Below are positions 45,182-51,993 of a stretch of DNA of 64,000 nucleotides, in pieces (position 1 is the stretch's first letter; each line of letters opens with the position of its first letter). The DNA is taken from the NCBI RefSeq assembly GCF_027533645.1, contig NZ_JAQAGY010000012.1, positions 124,001 through 188,000 of the forward strand. Reading direction: 5' to 3'. The translations under genes were made by a program, and so were the position numbers. The notes under the pieces are model-generated. The model was not told the DNA's origin and did no database searches. It saw only the letters and a program-made list of their open reading frames with translations. Origin of the DNA: Paenibacillus caseinilyticus. GTDB lineage: Bacteria > Bacillota > Bacilli > Paenibacillales > NBRC-103111.

Positions 45182-46041
45182 AAATACGAGTATCTGCCGT
45201 GCAGTATCATCTCCATACGATCGGCAGCTTCGAGGAGTTCGCCGCGCAGGTGACCCATTATGTCAAGACCGCTGCGGAGTTCGAGGCCGACTTTGTCCTC
45301 TTCCCGGAGCTGTTCACCACGCAGCTCATGTCGGTCGGCCGCGGAGACGGCACCGGGGAAGCGCTGTCCATCGACGAGCTGCCCTCGTATACCGAGCGGT
45401 ATCTGGCGCTGTTCGGGTCACTGGCTGCGGACACCGGCATACACCTGATCGGGGGCACGCACATCATCTCGGAGAACGGGCGGCTCTACAATACGGCGTT
45501 CCTCTTCTATCCGGACGGACGCGTCGCCGAGCAGCGCAAGCTGCACATTACGCCGACCGAGGTCAAGGAATGGAACATGGCGGCGGGTAATGCCCTCCAT
45601 GTATTCGATACGGACAAGGGCCGTATCGCCGTGCTGATCTGTTACGACATGGAATTCCCGGAGATCGTGCGGATGGCGCGGGCCCGGGGGGCCGACGTTA
45701 TCTTCTGTCCTTCCTGCACGGACGACAAGCACGGGTTCCACCGCGTGCGCTATACGTGCCACGCCCGGACCATCGAGAACCAGATTTACGTCGTGACGAC
45801 CGGGACCGTCGGATCGCTGCCAACCGTCGACTTCATGCGCGGCAACTACGGGCAGGCGGCGATCCTTACGCCCAACGACGTGCCGTTCCCTCCCGCAGGT
45901 GTCATGACGGCCGGGGAGATCAACGGGGATATGGTCATTACCGGGGATCTCGATCTGTCGCTGCTTCACGAGGTGCGGGAGAAAGGGTCGGTCACGACGT
46001 GGCGGGACCGCCGGACGGACCTCTACACGGACTGGTCCTAA
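45178..46041 (+). CDS. carbon-nitrogen hydrolase (nitrilase superfamily)
   Basis: The 287-residue enzyme has the nitrilase catalytic triad: Glu in FPELFTTQLM, Lys in RKLHITPTEVKEW, and Cys in VLICYDMEFPEI. It should hydrolyse an amide. The ATG overlaps the methyltransferase stop. The following gene is a GNAT acetyltransferase; in Bacillus subtilis YhcX a GNAT and a carbon-nitrogen hydrolase occur in one chain, and here they are separate genes. Omega-amidase-like or N-acyl-amine hydrolysis is possible. Confidence 0.88.
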   Translation: MKIRVSAVQYHLHTIGSFEEFAAQVTHYVKTAAEFEADFVLFPELFTTQLMSVGRGDGTGEALSIDELPSYTERYLALFGSLAADTGIHLIGGTHIISENGRLYNTAFLFYPDGRVAEQRKLHITPTEVKEWNMAAGNALHVFDTDKGRIAVLICYDMEFPEIVRMARARGADVIFCPSCTDDKHGFHRVRYTCHARTIENQIYVVTTGTVGSLPTVDFMRGNYGQAAILTPNDVPFPPAGVMTAGEINGDMVITGDLDLSLLHEVREKGSVTTWRDRRTDLYTDWS

Positions 46042-46075
46042 GGGGCCGGCCGGGCAAAGGAGGCGCGTAAGGCAC

Positions 46076-46783
46076 ATGACAACCCCGTTCTACCGCAAGG
46101 AGATGTACGTCTTTGACGGGGACAAGCCCGTGCATGCCGTCATCCGTTCTTATACGGAGGAGGACTTTGCCGGATTGATCCGCATCCAGCAGGAGAGCTT
46201 CCCGCCTCCGTTCCCCTCGGAGCTGTGGTGGAATGAAGAGCAGCTTCGCCACCACGTGACGCTGTTCCCCGAGGGCGCTCTGTGTGTTGAGATTGGCGGC
46301 GAGCTGGCCGCCTCGGTGACCGGGCTGCGGGTCGATTACGATCCGGAGGACGGGGACCATACGTGGCAAGCGATCACGGATGGAGGCTATATCCGCAATC
46401 ACAAGAGGGACGGCAACACGCTCTACATTGTCGACATCTGCGCCAGGCCCGCGTACCGCAAGCTGGGGCTGGGCCGGTGGATGATGCTGTCGATGTACGA
46501 AGTGGTTGTGCGGCTTGGCGTGCAGCGGCTACTTGGCGGCGGCCGGCTGCCGGGATATCACCGCCATGCGGATGCGATGAGTGCCGAAGCGTACGTGAAT
46601 CAGGTGCTGGACGGGACGCTGAAGGACCCGGTGATGACGTTCCTGCTCCGCTGCGGCCGGACGCCGGTCAAGCTCGTCCCGGGCTATCTCGAGGATGAGG
46701 AGTCCTTGAATTACGCGATGCTGATGGAGTGGCGCAACCCGTTCCTTAGCGGACCGCCGCCGGATGCGCGTTTGAAAGACTGA
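46076..46783 (+). CDS. GNAT-family N-acetyltransferase
   Basis: The 235-residue protein has the GNAT core: IRIQQESFPPPFP (substrate loop), LYIVDICARPAYRKLGLGRWMMLSMYEVV (beta-4 strand and acetyl-CoA pyrophosphate loop with the R/Q-x-x-G-x-G/A pattern as RKLGLG), and a late GGGRLPGYHRHAD. AAAGGAGG lies upstream. It is the last gene of the operon and is followed by a terminator. It probably acylates a small amine handled by the nitrilase partner; that is inference. Confidence 0.85.
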   Translation: MTTPFYRKEMYVFDGDKPVHAVIRSYTEEDFAGLIRIQQESFPPPFPSELWWNEEQLRHHVTLFPEGALCVEIGGELAASVTGLRVDYDPEDGDHTWQAITDGGYIRNHKRDGNTLYIVDICARPAYRKLGLGRWMMLSMYEVVVRLGVQRLLGGGRLPGYHRHADAMSAEAYVNQVLDGTLKDPVMTFLLRCGRTPVKLVPGYLEDEESLNYAMLMEWRNPFLSGPPPDARLKD

Positions 46784-46808
46784 GAGATGGCGATACAGGA
46801 AAGGGAAG

Positions 46809-46837
46809 GCTCCGCTGCTTCGGCGGGGCTCTTTTTT
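46809..46837 (+). terminator. rho-independent terminator
   Basis: GCTCCGC pairs with GCGGGGC around a short loop, followed by TCTTTTTT. Confidence 0.8.
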
Positions 46838-47022
46838 GCGTTGTCCGGGCGCGGTCCCCGGCAGCAGTGCCGCCGGACGCATCGTCACGCAAGCGGATGC
46901 GGGTTCAGCAGCGCGCTTCTCTAAGGCATGCCGATCCCGCATCCGCCGGGCAGGGTTTAGCTCTCTTTCTTTTGGCAACAATGGGAGGTGTAAGGTTCTG
47001 GAAACCGAAGGAGGAAAAGAGA

Positions 47023-47640
47023 GTGAAAGGTTACACAAGCGCAGGAGTTCTCCTGTCCGCGATGCTTCTGGTGAGCGCCTGCGACGGCGCCCCCGGGACT
47101 TGGTTCGGATCCGGCGGCAAGGCGGACTCCAGCCATTATCACGAACCGGTGCAGAAGAGCGGGAGCGAAGCCGTCATGGCCTATGAGTCCAAAGAAGTCC
47201 GCGAGGTGGAGCTGATTGGTATACGCGGCACGTCCATCGGCAAAGCGAAGCTGAGCCAAGCGGCCGACGGTGTGCGGATCCAGCTCGATGCGGCCCACCT
47301 GCCGCCGGGAGTGCACGGATTTCATGTGCATGAGAGCGGCAAGTGCGAAGCCCCGGACTTCAAGAGCGCCGGGGCCCATTTTAACCCGGGTGGCCGCAAG
47401 CACGGCACGGAGAATCCGGAAGGCGCCCACGCAGGCGATATGCCGAATATCGAGGCCGATGCGAACGGCATGGCCAAAGCGGATTTTGTGATGAAGGGGC
47501 TTACGCTCGAGAAGGGCAAGCCGACCTCCCTGCTGAAGGATGGCGGCACCTCGCTCGTCCTTCATGAGAAAGCCGATGACTACAAGACGGATCCGTCCGG
47601 CAACTCGGGCGCACGGATCTCTTGCGGCGTGATCCGGTAA
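47023..47640 (+). CDS. Cu/Zn superoxide dismutase lipoprotein
   Basis: The 205-residue precursor starts at GTG after AAGGAGG and has a lipobox VSAC, so it is anchored outside the cell. The SOD domain retains copper ligands HGFHVH and LVLHEKADD, the bridging His in GAHFNPGG, zinc ligands in RKHG and GAHAGDMPN, and the channel Arg in GARISCGV. B. subtilis YojM lacks part of the copper site; this one appears complete and so is likely active against extracellular superoxide. A long frame extending upstream is rejected because of the signal peptide and ribosome binding site. Confidence 0.9.
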   Translation: MKGYTSAGVLLSAMLLVSACDGAPGTWFGSGGKADSSHYHEPVQKSGSEAVMAYESKEVREVELIGIRGTSIGKAKLSQAADGVRIQLDAAHLPPGVHGFHVHESGKCEAPDFKSAGAHFNPGGRKHGTENPEGAHAGDMPNIEADANGMAKADFVMKGLTLEKGKPTSLLKDGGTSLVLHEKADDYKTDPSGNSGARISCGVIR

Positions 47641-47681
47641 ACCTCGTGCCGTGAATACACGGTATACAGCACAAGCGTATC

Positions 47682-47714
47682 AGCCTTTCCCCGCGGCGGG
47701 GAAAGGCTTTTTTT
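47682..47714 (+). terminator. rho-independent terminator
   Basis: AGCCTTTCCCC pairs perfectly with GGGGAAAGGCT across five bases, then TTTTTT. It also separates the convergent LysR gene. Confidence 0.88.
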
Positions 47715-47773
47715 GGTCTTGCGGTTTGCGGACTGCGGCGGAACGGATTACGAGGTAATAGGCTGCACCATGT

Positions 47774-48664
47774 TCACATCGGCGTCAGCCCGGCCATGAA
47801 TTCGCGGGCGGCCGCGGAGAGCGGGACGCCCTGCAGCGTCACGAGCCCCACCTCGCGCGGCGGAATCGGGACGGCGAGAGGCAATTCGACGAGGCCTTCG
47901 CGCTGCATCTCCTCCTGCGCGAATTCACGGACCACGCAGGCGATGCCCATCCCGATGCGCGCGAACTGCAGCAGAAGGTCCATGCTGCCGAGTTCGAGCT
48001 CCGGCTGCAGGGTGAGTCCCTGCGCGGCCGCATAGCGGTCGAGATGCTGCCGTGTGCTCGTCCCCTGTTCGAGCAGGATCAGGGGATAGCCCAGCAGAGA
48101 CTCAAGCGTGAGCGGAGCGGCGGGATCGGCCAGCGCCGCATACCGTCTCCCCGCTGCGAAGCAGTCTTGGATGCGCAGGCAGGGCTGCACATCGAGCTGC
48201 GGGTCCTGCACCGGCAGATGCACGACGCCAAAATCAATCCGTCCTTCCTTCAGCAGGGCCACCGTCTCTGCTGTGGTCCGGTTCGTCACAGACACCTTCA
48301 CCGCAGGGTACGCTTCCCGGAACGATTCCAGGCGGGGCAGCAGCACGTGCCTGCAGAGCGTATCCCCCGCCCCGATATGGACCTCTCCGGCTTCCAGTCC
48401 GTGGATCTCGCCGATGCGGCGTTCCCCCGCTTCCATGAGATGATAAGCCTGCTCGATGTACGAATGGAGCACTTCGCCTTCGCCGGTTAACCGCACGCCT
48501 TTCGACGAGCGGAAGAAGAGCTGGCCGCCGAGTTCTTTCTCGAGCTGCTTGATCGAGTGGCTGACGGCAGGCTGGGTAATGTAGAGCTCTTGGGCCGCTT
48601 TGGACAAGCTGCCGGTTCGCGCCACCGTATAGAACACCCGGTACCATTCCATATTTGCAATCAT
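47774..48664 (-). CDS. LysR-family transcriptional regulator
   Basis: The 296-residue protein has the LysR helix-turn-helix at the N-terminus (MEWYRVFYTVARTGSLSKAAQELYITQPAVSHSIKQLEKELGG). An effector-binding domain follows, starting 'GEVHIGAGDTLCRHVLLPRLESFREAYPAVKVSV'. GAGG precedes the ATG. It is divergent from purA, with a palindromic site at 48671-48685 directly in its leader, suggesting autoregulation. The effector is unknown. Confidence 0.9.
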   Translation of the reverse strand: MIANMEWYRVFYTVARTGSLSKAAQELYITQPAVSHSIKQLEKELGGQLFFRSSKGVRLTGEGEVLHSYIEQAYHLMEAGERRIGEIHGLEAGEVHIGAGDTLCRHVLLPRLESFREAYPAVKVSVTNRTTAETVALLKEGRIDFGVVHLPVQDPQLDVQPCLRIQDCFAAGRRYAALADPAAPLTLESLLGYPLILLEQGTSTRQHLDRYAAAQGLTLQPELELGSMDLLLQFARIGMGIACVVREFAQEEMQREGLVELPLAVPIPPREVGLVTLQGVPLSAAAREFMAGLTPM

Positions 48665-48670
48665 TGGGAT

Positions 48671-48685
48671 ATAAACCTCACTTAT
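48671..48685. promoter_or_regulatory. LysR-type box (ATAA-N7-TTAT)
   Basis: ATAAACCTCACTTAT is a T-N11-A type dyad of exactly the ATAA-N7-TTAT form used by CcpC in Bacillus. It sits seven bases before the lysR start, in the right place to block its own expression. Confidence 0.45.
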
Positions 48686-48738
48686 GACGGGTATGAGAAA
48701 TCATGATTATTTTTATAGTATATTCTTGGATTATAATC

Positions 48739-48787
48739 GGGAACGAGGGGAGAGAGCAACTCCCGAATCGAAGTTCCCGGCGGGAAC
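48739..48787 (+). promoter_or_regulatory. nested inverted repeats in the purA leader
   Basis: GGGAAC (48739-48744) can pair with GTTCCC (48773-48778), enclosing a GGGAG/CTCCC stem. The same GTTCCC can instead pair with GGGAAC at 48782-48787, right before the AAAGGAG. The two pairings exclude each other. A TATAAT at 48732-48737 would place the first arm at the transcription start, so it may act as DNA rather than RNA. Confidence 0.4.
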
Positions 48788-48803
48788 AAAGGAGCGAATG
48801 ATC

Positions 48804-50090
48804 ATGAGTGTAACGGCGATCGTAGGGGCGAATTGGGGAGACGAGGGCAAAGGCAAGGTGACAGACCGCTTCGCAGCCGAAGCGGATGTCGTCGTCCGAT
48901 TCCAGGGAGGGAATAATGCAGGGCACACGATCATCAACGAATACGGCAAGTTCTCGGTGCATCTGCTGCCGTCCGGCGTATTCCATCCGCACATCGTCAA
49001 TATGATCGGGCCGGGTGTGGCGCTGAACGCTTCGGCGCTGCTGGATGAACTGGATGCGCTCCGGGCGGCAGGCGTGCCGGAGCCGCAGCTCAAGGTATCC
49101 CACCGCGCGCAGCTTGTGCTTCCTTATCATGCGCTGCTGGATAATCTGGAAGAGGACCGGCTCGGTGCGAAGGGGTTCGGTTCGACGCGGAAGGGGATCG
49201 CGCCCTTCTATGCGGACAAATATGCGAAGCTGGGGCTGCAGGCAGGGGAGTTGGCGGACAGGGAGCGGGTTCAAGCCCGCATCGAGGCCGCCCTGGCGGG
49301 CAAAAATGTGCTGCTCGGCCATCTCTACGGGCGCGAGCCTCTGGATGCCGCAGCCTTGACGGATGAGCTGATGCGTGCCGGGGAGAGGCTGCTGCCGTAT
49401 CTGAGCGATACGACGGAAGAACTGCATGCAGCGCTGCGGCGGGGGAGCTCCGTGCTTGTCGAAGGCCAGCTCGGCGCGCTGCGCGATCCGGACCACGGGA
49501 TCTACCCGTATTCGACCTCTTCGTCGACGCTCGCCGGTTTCGCTGCGGTAGGCGCAGGGATCCCGCCACACGAGATCCGCCGGATCGCGGCTGTGACGAA
49601 GGCGTACTCCTCCTGCGTCGGTACGGGGCCGTTCGTCACAGAGCTTGGGGGAGCCGCGGCGGAAGAACTGCGCCGGCTCGGCGGATCGGCCGGCGAATAC
49701 GGAGTCGTGACCGGCCGGCCGCGCCGCGTGGGGTGGTTCGACGGCGTCGCCACCCGGTACGGCTGCATGGTGCAGGGGGCGACCGAAGTCGTGCTGACGA
49801 ACCTGGATGTGCTCGGGTACCTCGACGAGATTCCGGTGTGCACCGGCTACAAGATCGCCGGCGAGGTGACAAGCTCCTTCCCGCTGAACCGGGAGCTGGA
49901 GGCGGCGGAGCCTGTCCTCGAGCGGCTGACGGGCTGGCGGAGCGATGTCAGCGGCGCGCGATCGATGAGCGACCTGCCCGAAGCGGCGCAGCGCTATGTG
50001 CTGCGGCTGCAGGAGCTGATCGGGGTGCCGGTCCGCTGGATCTCGGTCGGGCCGCGGCGGGAGCAAATGTTCGAAGTTTTTCCTCTATGA
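48804..50090 (+). CDS. purA: adenylosuccinate synthetase
   Basis: The 428-residue enzyme makes adenylosuccinate from IMP, aspartate and GTP. The GTP-binding loop GANWGDEGKGKVTD with its catalytic Asp is intact, as are VRFQGGNNAGHT, the IMP-region TRKGIAPFYADK and GRPRRVGWFDG. Several segments differ from the common bacterial type: TNLD in place of TKLD, and GQLGALRDPDHGIYPYSTSSSTLAGF in the QGxLLDIDHGTYP region (here split for reading). It thus belongs to an alternative PurA clade. The ATG at 48804 is nine bases after AAGGAG. It stands alone, divergent from LysR. Confidence 0.9.
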   Translation: MSVTAIVGANWGDEGKGKVTDRFAAEADVVVRFQGGNNAGHTIINEYGKFSVHLLPSGVFHPHIVNMIGPGVALNASALLDELDALRAAGVPEPQLKVSHRAQLVLPYHALLDNLEEDRLGAKGFGSTRKGIAPFYADKYAKLGLQAGELADRERVQARIEAALAGKNVLLGHLYGREPLDAAALTDELMRAGERLLPYLSDTTEELHAALRRGSSVLVEGQLGALRDPDHGIYPYSTSSSTLAGFAAVGAGIPPHEIRRIAAVTKAYSSCVGTGPFVTELGGAAAEELRRLGGSAGEYGVVTGRPRRVGWFDGVATRYGCMVQGATEVVLTNLDVLGYLDEIPVCTGYKIAGEVTSSFPLNRELEAAEPVLERLTGWRSDVSGARSMSDLPEAAQRYVLRLQELIGVPVRWISVGPRREQMFEVFPL

Positions 50091-50206
50091 ACCTCTCATT
50101 CCCTATAGTATACTAGGGGTCCGGCCTTTCCTATACGCCTGCGGCAGAGTGATAGCCAAGCAGTACGCGGAGCCGGTAACCTTGATACATAAAGGGAGCT
50201 GACACG

Positions 50207-51304
50207 ATGAAATTCGATGTGGACTATATATCCTTCTTCGTCATCCAGGTGGATGGGGAAGAGAGCGGCAAGCGCAGCAAGCATTACCAGACCATGGACG
50301 GCGAAGACTACGCGGAGAGCGAGCTGAGCAACTTTCTCGACGGGGAATTCGCGAAGACGGCGAAGCGCAAAGCCGAGCGCAATCCGAAGGCGGAGCAGGT
50401 GCCGACGAAGATCGGACGCTTCATCGCCGAGCCGGGGTACGACCTCGACAGCAACCCGAACTATAATTTGTTCGCGCGGCTGAAGACGGCGGAGAACATC
50501 GACCAGTTCATGGGCCATGCCGACGAACTCGTGACGACGTACATGGATACGAGCGCGATCCGGGGCGGTGCGATGTTCGTGGTGCGGGCGAGGCTTAACC
50601 AGTATTTCGACGAACCGTTCCTCTTCGTGTTCAAGTGCGACTTCGAGCAGAAGATCGCGCGCATTACCGACGAGCGCAGCCTCCTGAACCAAGTGGAGAT
50701 GGCGATCTCGGCGAAGAACATGAAGTCGATCATGTACCCGCATATGCCGGAGCCGGGCATGGTGGACAACTGGGAGCTCAAAATCCACCAGTCCTCGCAC
50801 GCCAACTATTTTGAGGACTTCCTGAAATTCGTCGAGTATGAGAAGTCGATGCCGGAGCTTGTGAACGAGCAGGTGATGGACTTCGTGCAGCAGTACGTCG
50901 AGCAGGTCTACGAGCATAACGAGGAACAGAAGCAGCAGGAACTCGAAGCGATGGATCTCTGGGCGCACAGCGAGCAGCGCGAGCTTCAGGAGAAATGGGA
51001 GCCGGCCCAGGTCATGGAAGCCGCATCCGTGCTCATCGAGCAGAAGCCCGATATAGAGATGAAAGTCAAGCTCGGCAACATGACCGTCCGGGCGCTCCTC
51101 GCCGACTTCGGCGACCGGCTGCATATCGCAAGACACGGGGACCGCTACGTGCTCGTGCTCGAAGGCGATGCCCTGCAGTTCGACCGCGGCATCTCGCCGG
51201 TAGAGCTGCTCGCCCCGGAATCGCTTGACACGGTCGTCGAGCGCTTGAAGCAGAAGGCGTTCGAGGAAGAGCATGAGCGCAGCGGAATCGGCGTGTTCGC
51301 GTAG
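50207..51304 (+). CDS. DUF3900-type protein
   Basis: The 365-residue cytosolic protein begins MKFDVDYISFFVIQVDGEE and contains 'VPTKIGRFIAEPGYDLDSNPNYN', features I associate with the Bacillales DUF3900 family. A long glutamine- and glutamate-rich helical stretch lies near residues 230-270. The function is unknown. AAAGGGAG precedes the ATG. It is followed by an unusually long hairpin at 51378-51464. The assignment rests on memory of the family and not on a search. Confidence 0.65.
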   Translation: MKFDVDYISFFVIQVDGEESGKRSKHYQTMDGEDYAESELSNFLDGEFAKTAKRKAERNPKAEQVPTKIGRFIAEPGYDLDSNPNYNLFARLKTAENIDQFMGHADELVTTYMDTSAIRGGAMFVVRARLNQYFDEPFLFVFKCDFEQKIARITDERSLLNQVEMAISAKNMKSIMYPHMPEPGMVDNWELKIHQSSHANYFEDFLKFVEYEKSMPELVNEQVMDFVQQYVEQVYEHNEEQKQQELEAMDLWAHSEQRELQEKWEPAQVMEAASVLIEQKPDIEMKVKLGNMTVRALLADFGDRLHIARHGDRYVLVLEGDALQFDRGISPVELLAPESLDTVVERLKQKAFEEEHERSGIGVFA

Positions 51305-51377
51305 GCTGGAACTGTACGGACTGCCGGGGAAATGCCGGGATGCAAGGGTGGAGAGCAGAGGGCTACACGATCACCAG

Positions 51378-51464
51378 AATAGCGGAACCCGTGGTGCTTG
51401 ATGGGGCGATGATCGACCGGATGGTATCGATTATCGCCTCATCAGTATCCCTGGTTCCGCTATT
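51378..51464. repeat. 87-nt near-perfect long hairpin
   Basis: Outer arms AATAGCGGAACC (51378-51389) and GGTTCCGCTATT (51453-51464) are perfect 12-mers. Inner arms at 51400-51416 and 51427-51443 pair over 17 positions, with two G-U pairs, around a ten-base loop. A small internal loop separates the two stems. It follows the DUF3900 gene and could be a terminator despite a weak T tract, or a small palindromic mobile or regulatory element. Confidence 0.8.
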
Positions 51465-51514
51465 TGAATTTGGGCCGTTCCGTGTGTAAAACTAGCAAAG
51501 AGAAAAGGGAACAC

Positions 51515-51543
51515 TTGTTCGTTTGTTCGTCTTGTGATACAAT
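51515..51543 (+). promoter_or_regulatory. sigma-A type promoter for the small toxin gene
   Basis: TTGTTC (51515-51520), 17 bases, then TACAAT (51538-51543). It implies a leader of about 90 bases. Confidence 0.6.
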
Positions 51544-51576
51544 AAGGTTACAATTGAATCTTGGGTGGGTTTGGTG

Positions 51577-51631
51577 TCCCTTCTTGGCTGTAAGGCTTGT
51601 AAGCGTTTGTTTTCAGCCGGTGCAGAAGGGA
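51577..51631 (+). promoter_or_regulatory. leader hairpin covering the toxin ribosome binding site
   Basis: TCCCTTCT (51577-51584) is perfectly complementary to AGAAGGGA (51624-51631), which includes the first part of the AGGGAGGTGA ribosome binding site. A second stem GGCTG (51586-51590)/CAGCC (51614-51618) continues the pairing. The structure should restrict translation, as in type I toxin mRNAs. Confidence 0.6.
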
Positions 51632-51640
51632 GGTGAGACC

Positions 51641-51733
51641 ATGGAAGTCAAAGACGCCATCGCGATGATGCTGACGTTCGGCTCCTTTCTCGTTGCACTC
51701 CTGACTTATATCAATAACTCCAAGAGAAAGTAA
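51641..51733 (+). CDS. holin-like small hydrophobic peptide, type I toxin candidate
   Basis: The 30-residue peptide MEVKDAIAMMLTFGS... has one membrane helix (residues ~6-23) followed by NNSKRK, the plan of the Bacillales 'putative holin-like toxin' group (TxpA/BsrE-like). Excess production of such peptides depolarises membranes. An excellent AGGGAGGTGA precedes the ATG. The mRNA has an occluded ribosome binding site, complementary 5' and 3' ends, and an opposing promoter that would make antisense RNA ending in the same terminator. Together these support a type I toxin-antitoxin module. Confidence 0.7.
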   Translation: MEVKDAIAMMLTFGSFLVALLTYINNSKRK

Positions 51734-51770
51734 AAACCCACCCTAAGGTTACCGCCCAGGTGGGTTTTCT
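51733..51770. terminator. shared bidirectional terminator of toxin mRNA and antisense RNA
   Basis: AAAACCCACC (51733-51742) pairs perfectly with GGTGGGTTTT (51759-51768). It starts inside the TAA stop codon. The A and T flanks make it usable from both strands. Confidence 0.85.
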
Positions 51771-51854
51771 TCACTCCATGTATGACTAGGAGGGGAAGTG
51801 CCCATCCAAGCCAATTGTCGAAGGCCGAGTGTTCCAGCACTCGGTCTTGTTGTT
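51733..51854 (-). ncRNA. predicted antisense antitoxin RNA (RatA-like arrangement)
   Basis: A minus-strand RNA of about 120 bases is predicted from the promoter at 51861-51889 to the shared terminator. It would contain a 5' hairpin CCGAGTG...CACTCGG (51844-51825 read in reverse) and would overlap the toxin mRNA 3' end by at least 38 bases. No annotated gene explains this promoter. The convergent layout resembles txpA/ratA. Expression is not shown. Confidence 0.5.
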
Positions 51855-51860
51855 GTATCC

Positions 51861-51889
51861 ATCATATCACGAAGCGCACCCCGTGACAA
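51861..51889 (-). promoter_or_regulatory. promoter for the antisense RNA
   Basis: On the minus strand: TTGTCA (51889-51884), exactly 17 bases, TATGAT (51866-51861). It is close to consensus and points into the toxin gene, away from the VWA gene that ends at 51994. Confidence 0.6.
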
Positions 51890-51993
51890 GGAGCATTCCC
51901 CCTGCAGAGCGAGGCGGCAAGCGGGATGCGGCCGTCCGCATACCGCTTGCCCCAGAGCCTGTACAGCCGCTTCTATGGCGTCAGGCTATCCCA

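Noticed and set aside
48804-50090. Idea that this PurA is a PurZ-like (2-aminoadenine) enzyme
   Set aside because: The catalytic Asp in WGDEGKGK is retained and the IMP-binding motifs are present; the differences fit an alternative PurA clade.
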